Shown here: positions 1 to 7,000 of the stretch, piece after piece
Position numbering within the stretch: the first letter of the stretch is position 1
How the letters are laid out: each line of letters starts with the position of its first letter
Source of the DNA: Fischerella sp.
GTDB taxonomy: Bacteria; Cyanobacteriota; Cyanobacteriia; Cyanobacteriales; Nostocaceae
Length of the DNA stretch: 12,710 nt
Assembly (NCBI GenBank): GCA_026419705.1
Contig: JANZYY010000078.1
Coordinates: forward strand, 274 to 12,983
Direction of reading: 5' to 3'
Program-made: the position numbers and the translations under genes
Notes under the pieces: generated by a model
What the model was told of the DNA's origin: nothing
The model's input: the letters and a program-made list of their open reading frames with translations, nothing else
The model's database searches: none

Positions 1-198
1 AATGTCACCGGGATTGAGTAATATGCCAGGGTAATTAAGGAATCTGACAGCAGATGCAACCATACCAACCCTGGATTCCAGAGATAACAATGCCCGTGAG
101 GAATAAACGGGCTTGAGGTTAAAAAGGTGTGTAATAATTCCAACATATAGTCTCCAATTTGCAGGCACTAGCAGGCAAATGGAAGCGGCGAAGGGCAT
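1..198 (-). other. Unidentified open frame running off the window edge
   Basis: Reading the minus strand from an ATG at 198, the frame stays open for 66 codons to the edge of the window. The start of the product reads MPFAASICLLVPANW and is moderately hydrophobic. I recognise no family or domain. No clear Shine-Dalgarno sequence precedes the ATG; a run of six T lies immediately upstream on the coding strand. An open run of this length is not rare by chance, so this may be non-coding. The three plus-strand frames all meet stops within the first 35 bases, so at most the last few codons of a plus-strand gene could lie here. It is either the 5' end of a real gene or intergenic sequence. Confidence 0.2.
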
Positions 199-210
199 AA
201 AAAAGCTCCA

Positions 211-238
211 ATTCCCAATCCCCAATCCCCTATCACCA
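211..238. repeat. Heptameric short tandem repeat (STRR), four units
   Basis: Four consecutive 7-base units, ATTCCCA, ATCCCCA, ATCCCCT and ATCACCA, lie just downstream of the response-regulator stop codon. Degenerate heptads of this type are known from heterocyst-forming cyanobacteria and normally sit between genes. The same family recurs at 1881-1915, 10359-10442 and 12653-12708. The rest of the short gap up to the stop codon at 266 holds no recognisable signal. Confidence 0.8.
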
Positions 239-265
239 ATTTTGGCGTATGCAGTTCATGTTTAT

Positions 266-2674
266 TTAATTACTTAGCACTCGGTTTCTTCCCGCTGCCT
301 TGGCCTGGCCAAGAACTGCATCAGCAGTCTGGTAAAGTACCTGGAGATTGGCTCCATCTTCAGGGTACTCGACAACTGCTGCACTGAAGCTGGCGTGAAA
401 CTTCGGTTCATTGGCAGTGGTAAACTCAATCTGACGGAATCTTTTCAGAACTTCCCAAACCCGCCGCACCCCGTCACCTTTAGTCATTCCCGCCATCCCC
501 ACCACAAATTCCGTACCTCCCCAACGACCGACTACATCTTGGCTGTGGAAAGTTTGCCGTAACAGTCCCCCCAGTTGGGATAACACCCGATCGCCCATAG
601 CATGACCGTACTGGTGGTTAATTTGCTTCAGGTTGTCCAGATCTACAATCGCGAAGCAGAAGGGTTGATGGTGGCGATCGCTCCACTCCAGACACCGATT
701 GAGTTCTTGGGTGGACTTGCGGCGATTGGCAACGAAGGTGAGGGGATCGATTTCTGCCAGATTCCGCAACCAGCGCGATCGCTCTAGGCGATTGAAGATC
801 CGAGCAATCAGTTCTGGTTCGACAATGGGCTTGCTGATGTAGTCGTCAGCACCTGCTGCAAATACTTGTTGTTTGGTGGCAGTATCGCTGTGAGCTGTGA
901 TAAACAGGATGGGCAGTCCGCTCCACTGCGGCTCGTTGCGAGCAACACGGCATAATTCTATACCGCTCACGCCAGGCATTTCTACATCTAAAATCAGCAG
1001 TTCCGGCTCAGCCACTGCCATTGCTTCCAAGAATCGCAGGGGATTCTCTAGGGTGTAAACCTTCAGCCCCCAAGGCGGGAGTAAATTCTGCAGAGCGGTC
1101 AATATCTCTGGATCGTCATCTACAACCATCACCTTTGCCTCAATCGAGCCGGTGCGTTGTAAGATTTGATTCACGGTTTCCAGTATGGCGGTTGGGGGAA
1201 CAGGCTTCTGTAAAACTGCCCTTCCACCCAAACGAGCCACTTTGACCCGATCGAGCAAATTGTCTTGTTCTGTCAGAACTATAACTGGTACTGGGGGAGT
1301 ACGAGCGCGGAGTTCTGCCAGCAAAGTTAGAGCGTTTTCCGTGCTGTCGCTAGCACAAAAGTCAAGTAGCACGACATTAGGATTATTTTCAGCCATCAAC
1401 TCCTTGGCGGCGATCGCATCTGGGGCAATTTGCGTTCTCATTCCGCAGCTATTCGTCTCCCTCACCAACGCCTCGACTAATTCCCGATCCTGGTTCACAA
1501 TCAACAGCAACGGATTTTCATTCGCCAGTTGATTAACTGACAGCAGTCCCGGCTTATACTTAGAGTTCAATAGTTGCAGTTCTTGGTCTAATGCTACAAC
1601 TAATTGCGAGAGATCCTGTTTTGCTGTTGACTCCAACTTAGTGCCATTTTCCAATAGAGATTCTATTTCTTGAGCCAGATGGGAACCTTCATCCGAGCCA
1701 AACATCCCTAGAGAACCAACTAATTTGTGAGCCTCTTGCTTTGCTTTTGACCGTATTTCCTCACTTAACTTACTTTCTAGCAGCATAGTAGAGGCTTGCT
1801 TAATTGCAGCAACTCGTTCTTCGAGTTTCTGCACTACCTCCTCCCAGACTCTAGCAACTCCAGCCGTAACCTGATTTTGGATTGGGTACTGGGGACTGGG
1901 TACTGGTGACTGGGAATTTCTCCTCTTCTTCTCTCCTCCTTGCCCCCTTATCTCCAGAGGGGTGGCCGAGTTCCCCCTCTTTTTCTCTTCCCCTCCTTTT
2001 TGGGCTGGCCTAAGTCGATATCCAATTCCATAAACCGTCTCAATTGGATCGTCTGCTATTCTCGCCGCCTTTAGTTTCTGCCGCAACCCTTTGATGTGGG
2101 ATCTGACCGTATCTTCTGTGGGTGGTTCTTCACATGACCACAGGTGGTCTATCAACGTACTACAGCTAAAGATCCGGTGAGTGTTGCGCAGAAAAAGTTC
2201 GAGTAAACTGTATTCTTTAGGAGTCAAATGCAGGAGTTTTCCTTCACAGGTGACTTCGCAACTGCTGGGATCGAGTCGTAGGTTTTTCCACTCTAACAGA
2301 GGTGGTAAAGCTGAAGCACCCCGACGCAACAAAGCCCGGATGCGTGCCAACAATTCTTGGAAATCAAAAGGCTTGGCCAGATAATCATCTGCACCAGCAT
2401 CCAAGCCCATCACTTTATTCGTGCTGGTGTCTTGGGCTGTTAACAACAGAATTGGTGTTTGATTGCCACTTGCTCGCAAACGTCGACAGAGGTTGATACC
2501 GTCAAGCTTGGGCAGCATGACATCCAGCAGAATCAAGCTATAGGTAAATAAATCCGCCAAATCCCAACCTTCTTGACCATCTTTGGCAATATCAACGGTA
2601 TAGTGATTGTTTGTCAGTGATTTGGCCAGTGATTGAGCAATAACTTCATCATCTTCAACTAATAAAATTCTCAT
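266..2674 (-). CDS. Multidomain response regulator: REC, winged helix, Hpt, REC, REC, degenerate GGDEF
   Basis: This is a soluble two-component output protein of 802 residues. Residues 1-118 form an OmpR-type receiver (phosphoacceptor Asp51, Lys101). Residues 126-224 form a Trans_reg_C winged helix that should bind DNA. Residues 225-269 are a low-complexity linker encoded by repeat DNA. An Hpt domain follows at about 277-370 with His316 in AHKLVGSLG. The second receiver (about 388-505) keeps Asp438 and Lys490 but has VNQD where an acidic pair is normal. The third (about 514-635) has Asp563 and Lys615. A GGDEF-type domain closes the protein (about 640-800), but its signature is GGTEF (719-723) and the inhibitory RxxD reads HSQD (710-713). 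I chose the ATG at 2674 because MRILLVEDDE is a standard receiver start; a TTG six codons upstream is possible. It begins 29 bases after ureF, so co-transcription with ureE-ureF is likely. Its target genes cannot be read from the sequence. Confidence 0.93.
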   Translation of the reverse strand: MRILLVEDDEVIAQSLAKSLTNNHYTVDIAKDGQEGWDLADLFTYSLILLDVMLPKLDGINLCRRLRASGNQTPILLLTAQDTSTNKVMGLDAGADDYLAKPFDFQELLARIRALLRRGASALPPLLEWKNLRLDPSSCEVTCEGKLLHLTPKEYSLLELFLRNTHRIFSCSTLIDHLWSCEEPPTEDTVRSHIKGLRQKLKAARIADDPIETVYGIGYRLRPAQKGGEEKKRGNSATPLEIRGQGGEKKRRNSQSPVPSPQYPIQNQVTAGVARVWEEVVQKLEERVAAIKQASTMLLESKLSEEIRSKAKQEAHKLVGSLGMFGSDEGSHLAQEIESLLENGTKLESTAKQDLSQLVVALDQELQLLNSKYKPGLLSVNQLANENPLLLIVNQDRELVEALVRETNSCGMRTQIAPDAIAAKELMAENNPNVVLLDFCASDSTENALTLLAELRARTPPVPVIVLTEQDNLLDRVKVARLGGRAVLQKPVPPTAILETVNQILQRTGSIEAKVMVVDDDPEILTALQNLLPPWGLKVYTLENPLRFLEAMAVAEPELLILDVEMPGVSGIELCRVARNEPQWSGLPILFITAHSDTATKQQVFAAGADDYISKPIVEPELIARIFNRLERSRWLRNLAEIDPLTFVANRRKSTQELNRCLEWSDRHHQPFCFAIVDLDNLKQINHQYGHAMGDRVLSQLGGLLRQTFHSQDVVGRWGGTEFVVGMAGMTKGDGVRRVWEVLKRFRQIEFTTANEPKFHASFSAAVVEYPEDGANLQVLYQTADAVLGQAKAAGRNRVLSN
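1868..2002 (-). repeat. Repeat-derived coding segment in the response-regulator linker
   Basis: Plus-strand heptads ATTGGGT, ACTGGGG, ACTGGGT, ACTGGTG and ACTGGGA occupy 1881-1915. The first 15 bases, ATTGGGTACTGGGGA, are identical to 10380-10394 in the intergenic repeat. A C/T-rich stretch to about 1990 resembles sequence flanking such repeats between genes. Read in the gene's frame, the segment gives a Pro/Ser/Gln run (SPVPSPQYPIQ) preceded by Lys/Arg/Gly/Glu-rich sequence. It lies exactly between the winged helix and the Hpt domain. Confidence 0.8.
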
Positions 2675-2703
2675 AGCGGCTGTTGACCGCAAATGATTAA
2701 AAT

Positions 2704-3393
2704 TTAACTTCTAAATAACCTAGTATACAACGTTTCGTGCCTCATACTTGCCAACGACAAACCCCAACTGCAACAACTCAAGTCATCATCCTCTAAGCTG
2801 AGAATTTGGACTGACGTAGTACTCAATAATGGTTGTATTTCTAACAACAACTGCTGTCCTGAGGTTTGACCAAGGGGAATAAGTTTGACTCCAGCAGTAA
2901 TCAAATTGCTTGCCCAACTATGCAGATACCCGAGCACAGCTGCTTGGATATTTATTTGCCAATAGGCAGCAGCAATACCAAAAGCGATCGCATAGTTGCA
3001 AGAATTACCAACAGCATTGGCAATGGGCGCGATTTGTGGTTGTAATTCCACCAGCAGTTTCACAAGCGATCGCCCCATTCCCAAGCTAGAATTGCGTAGT
3101 TCTTCTGTTTCCCTAACCGCCGATAACCAACTATTCCAAGCAGATAATGCCTGCAAATCCCCCACCAGTACTGATTTATATGCTCGTACCATCACAGCTG
3201 TTTCTAAGCGAATTGCCCCATAGCGCAGTTCCATTTCTAACCAATGCTTGAGGTTTTCGAAATCAGCGATCGCTCCATCCTCAACCAAAGTTTCCAAACC
3301 TTCAGAATAGCTATATCCTCCCACGGGTAAAGTCGGGCTAGCCAGTTGCAAAAGACACAAAAGATTGCTATCAGTGAGCGCGATCGTGTCCAT
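2704..3393 (-). CDS. ureF: Urease accessory protein UreF
   Basis: UreF is a cytoplasmic helical protein that, with UreD/UreH and UreG, forms the complex delivering nickel to apo-urease and gates the GTPase activity of UreG. The product is 229 residues, the usual family length. Family hallmarks are all present: LASPTLPVGGYSYSEGLE near the N terminus, RETEELRNSSLGMGRSL in the middle, LGYLHSWASNLITAGVKL with the following LGQTSGQQ, and the C-terminal SMRHETLYTRLFRS. No motif appears broken. I chose the ATG at 3393; an in-frame GTG two codons upstream (3399) is an alternative. The start overlaps the end of ureE by 23 bases, which indicates translational coupling. The next gene downstream is a response regulator and not ureG. 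Confidence 0.96.
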   Translation of the reverse strand: MDTIALTDSNLLCLLQLASPTLPVGGYSYSEGLETLVEDGAIADFENLKHWLEMELRYGAIRLETAVMVRAYKSVLVGDLQALSAWNSWLSAVRETEELRNSSLGMGRSLVKLLVELQPQIAPIANAVGNSCNYAIAFGIAAAYWQINIQAAVLGYLHSWASNLITAGVKLIPLGQTSGQQLLLEIQPLLSTTSVQILSLEDDDLSCCSWGLSLASMRHETLYTRLFRS

Positions 3394-3814
3394 AGGCACC
3401 TGTTTCTGGCTGAAAAGGTAAAATTTCTTCTTTAACTTCTAGCCCCAATTGTTCCAACATTGTGCGTAAAACAGGATCGGGAGATAACCGTAAATAAGTA
3501 GCCGTAATTTCTATTGGTACATGACGATTTCCCAAATGATATGCCGCCCTAAGTAAATCTAGATGTGTTTGGGCAGTTACAGTTAAAACTGGTTCTGGTT
3601 TAGCAATAATTCTGACTACATTACCAGTCGTTTCCTCTTGGAGAAGATCTCCATCCCGCAGCACCGTACCTCTGGGTAAACGCAAAAACACAACTTGCCC
3701 ATTTTCCGTTTCAAAACGATAACGACTGCGGGTGCGTTCTTCTGCTGTCAGGGCCAATGTTAATGTGATTGTTGCATCTGGATTTGGCGGTTTTCTATGG
3801 GTGAAGGTCAGCAT
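3371..3814 (-). CDS. ureE: Urease accessory protein UreE (nickel metallochaperone)
   Basis: UreE binds nickel and hands it to the UreDFG-urease assembly complex in the cytoplasm. The product is 147 residues. It has the N-terminal beta-rich peptide-binding half (about 1-72, including RSRYRFETENGQ and VVFLRLPRGTVLRDGDLL) and the ferredoxin-like metal-binding half. The metal-site His98 lies in the conserved YHLGNRHVPIEI. The C terminus ends GAYGHDRAH: the GAYG-H signature is kept but there is no long His-rich tail, so it probably binds few nickel ions. The ATG at 3814 has no convincing Shine-Dalgarno sequence. The gene overlaps ureF in another frame, so the two form a transcriptional unit. The urease structural genes are not in this window. 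Confidence 0.96.
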   Translation of the reverse strand: MLTFTHRKPPNPDATITLTLALTAEERTRSRYRFETENGQVVFLRLPRGTVLRDGDLLQEETTGNVVRIIAKPEPVLTVTAQTHLDLLRAAYHLGNRHVPIEITATYLRLSPDPVLRTMLEQLGLEVKEEILPFQPETGAYGHDRAH

Positions 3815-4069
3815 TAGTTATTAAAAATAAATTACGTTTTCTATTTTTTGAATTTTAAACTTAACTAAAGAAAGGCAAAGGACAGAAGGATTTGTGCCGA
3901 GACACGTGGTGTTTTGTGTAAAAGAGTAGCGATTTCAAACGCAGAGGTTCGCAGAGTCTTGGTACATAAATTTGTTATTGTTGTACTAAGAGGACATTTT
4001 CAAAAAAAAATTGGCGAATTTTCCGCGAAAAAAGCCTGCATTCAGTCTTAGGTTTTAATTTTTTGACTA
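3815..4069. other. Intergenic gap between the large kinase gene and ureE
   Basis: This AT-rich gap of 255 bases must hold the ureE promoter if ureE is not read through from the kinase gene. At 3939-3957 there are two imperfect copies of a CGCAGAG-type unit (ACGCAGAGG then TCGCAGAG), resembling degenerate repeats common between genes in Nostocales. Poly-T and poly-A tracts occur near 4001-4035 on both sides of a GC-containing core, but I could not build a good stem, so I do not call a terminator. I looked for the nitrogen-control motif GTA-N8-TAC and found only poor matches with two or more mismatches. Confidence 0.5.
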
Positions 4070-7000
4070 TTAGCTGCTAGCAGTGTTGGTTAATTCCATG
4101 ATTTTCTCAAATTGAAAGTTCTTCGCTAAATCGGCGATAAAATCTACTAATGAAGATTTTTCGGGCGGAATTTGCTCAAGTAATTCTAAAATCATGTCAT
4201 CACTGCATTGAGCAGCTGCATGATATACTTGGGTCATCCATTCTGACGGCATTTCGGATAATAAAGCAACTAAATCAGTTGAATTTAATATTTGTTTTGT
4301 GTTTGTTTGCTTTTCTTTGAAAATCTGATTATTTTCTTCTTTGTAGTGATATCTTACTCCCAGATATTGACTGATTATTTCTAGTAATAGTTCTTCACGG
4401 AAAGGTTTGTTAATAAAATCATCACAACCCGCTGCCATCATTGCTTGTCGTTGTTCCTCAAAGGCGTTAGCGGTGAGGGCGATGATGATGGTTTGGGAAT
4501 TGGAAATCGTTTCTTTCCCATTGCCCATTGCCCTTGCTTTAATCTCCCTGGTGGCTTCATAACCATCCATTACGGGCATTCGCATATCCATGAAGATGAG
4601 GTGTGGCTGCCAAGACTCCCAAACAGAGATAGCTTCAGCACCATTTGCTGCTTCTCGAACGGAAAAACCAATGGAAGTAAGTAGTTTTACTAATGGCCAG
4701 CGGCTGTCATTGGCGTCATCAACTACCAAAATGCGGTATTCGCCTTGATCGGGTGCTAAACTAATTACTTGGCGGTGTGCAGTAATGGTAGTCTTTATTT
4801 CACTTGCAGGAACTAGACTGATTTGAATGTAAAAGGCAAATGTACTACCTACACCGATAGTGCTGTTGACGCTAATTTCACCTCCCATCAGTTGCACGTA
4901 CTTGCGGCTAATTGCTAAGCCTAGTCCGGTTCCCTGCTGGGATTTTCTGCCTGTTTCGGTTTGCCCAAAAGCTTGAAATAACTGTGTAAATTCTTCTGGA
5001 GAAATACCGGGACCAGTATCAGTAATCTCGAAGTTAATAGTCATTTGTCCTTGGTTATTTGTCCTGAGTTTTTGGTCATTCACAAATGACAAATGATTAA
5101 TGGCAGATGATACGCGTAGCGTCACGCTACCAGTTTCGGTAAATTTAATTGCATTTCCCAGGAGGTTGAGTAAAACTTGCCGCAGTTTGCTAGCGTCGGT
5201 TTTTACATATCTGGGAAGATCTGGTGCATATTCAAACATCAGTTCTAAGCCTTTGGCAGCAGCACGGATGTGCAGCATTTCTTGGAGGTTGTCCAACAGG
5301 TGAATTAAATCAAAACTGGATAAATTCAATGTGGTTCTACCAGCTTCGATTTTGGACATTTCTAAAATGTCATTGATTAAGTTGAGCAGATGTTCGCCAG
5401 CACGATTGATAATTCTCAGGTTTTGCTGATGTTCGGTGGAGAGAGTACGGTCACGGCTCATGACTTGAGTGAAGCCAAGGATAGCGTTAAGTGGGGTACG
5501 CAATTCATGACTCATGTTGGCAAGAAATTCGCTTTTTGCACGGTTAGCAGCATCAGCAGCGATGACTGCTTGTTGCAGTGCTTGTGATTGTCTTTGAGTC
5601 TGTGTTAGTAATTCAGCCTGCTGTAAAGCGACTCCCAACTGATTGCCTATTTGCACGGCAATGTTAATTTCTCCTTTTTTCCATTGACGGGGAGCAGAAT
5701 TTTGATAACTTGCCAGTAGTCCCCAAAGTTGATTGCCACAAAAGATGGGAACAGTAATATAAGCTCTGACTTGAAATTGCTCTAAGAGGTTGATGTAACA
5801 AGGATCAAACCCAGCTGTGTAAATATCTGGTACGCACAGGAAACTTGCACCTCGGGTGTAAACACCACCTTGGGTTTCTTGCAGATAAGTGTCGAGTACA
5901 TGATTATCTGTACTATTCAATGTTTGTACAATGCAGCGTTCGTTTTGAATAGCGCTTTCTGAAGAATTGTCGCGATCGTGTTGCTCGATCAGCGAAACCC
6001 AGCCACTCCCCACCGACTCAGCTACAAACTCGCCACTCCAGTCAGGATTGAAACGATACACAACTACGCGATCGCAGTTTAGTACTTGCCGCAATTCTTC
6101 GGTGGTAGCGGTAAAAATTGTTTCTATATCCAACGTCCGGCGCATTCTTTGAATGACCTGGGCGATGGCTTTTTCCCTCTCTGCACTCTCCCGCGAAGCA
6201 TCTTCTGCAAGTTTGCGTTCGGTAATATCTGTGACTGTACCGACGTATCCTTTAAGTTCATTGTCATCACCCAATTCTGGCAATGCTTGACTGATTACCC
6301 AGACGATATTGCTATTAGAATGTACAAAACGATACTCAAAATAAAAAGGCTTTTTAGCTGCTATTGTTTCCTGCCATTTGGCAAAGACGCGATCGCGATC
6401 GTCAGCATGTATGGCGCTAGTCCAACTGTTACCCAAACCAGCTTCGACCGAAAGTCCGGTAATCTCGCTCCAACGCTGATTCACATAAAGATAATTACCA
6501 CAGGAGTCGGTGTGAAATATACCTACAGGCGATGCTTCTGCTAGGGTTTGATATCGCCGCTGGCTTTCTTGCAAAGCTAGTTCAGCTTGCTTGCGATCTG
6601 TGATTTCTAGCACAACTGTACCCACACCAGAGGGGCTGTTGTCGTCTCCAGGAATGGGAAAGTAAGAAGCTAAAAAGTGACGCACGCTATCTGATTGTTG
6701 AGGTAATGAACCGCTCACTTCCACATTCATAATTGGTTTACCAGTCTGTAGTACCTGTTCGTAGAATGGCACTACTAAGGGTGCAATCTGGGGTATTATC
6801 TCGTGGATAGTCTTGCCGATATGCTCTTGTTGGGGTATCCCGTGAATATCTGCAAGGATTTGGTTGATTTGTACGTACCGCAGTTGGTGATCTAAAATAT
6901 TCATGCCCACGGGAGCACAAGAGAAAAAAGCATTGAGGCGAGCTTCCCGCAAAGCTAGTTCTCGTTCTAAGGTTTTGCGTTCGGTGATGTCTTTGTGCGT

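Noticed and set aside
199..245. Possible terminator after the response regulator
   Set aside because: A six-base T run is present on the coding strand, but the preceding sequence is heptad repeat without a convincing stem.
4001..4035. Possible intrinsic terminator after the large kinase gene
   Set aside because: A/T tracts flank a GC-containing core, but no stem of more than a few pairs could be formed without bulges.
3815..4069. Possible NtcA nitrogen-control site upstream of ureE
   Set aside because: The nearest sequences to GTA-N8-TAC have at least two mismatches in the conserved bases and no well-placed -10 box.
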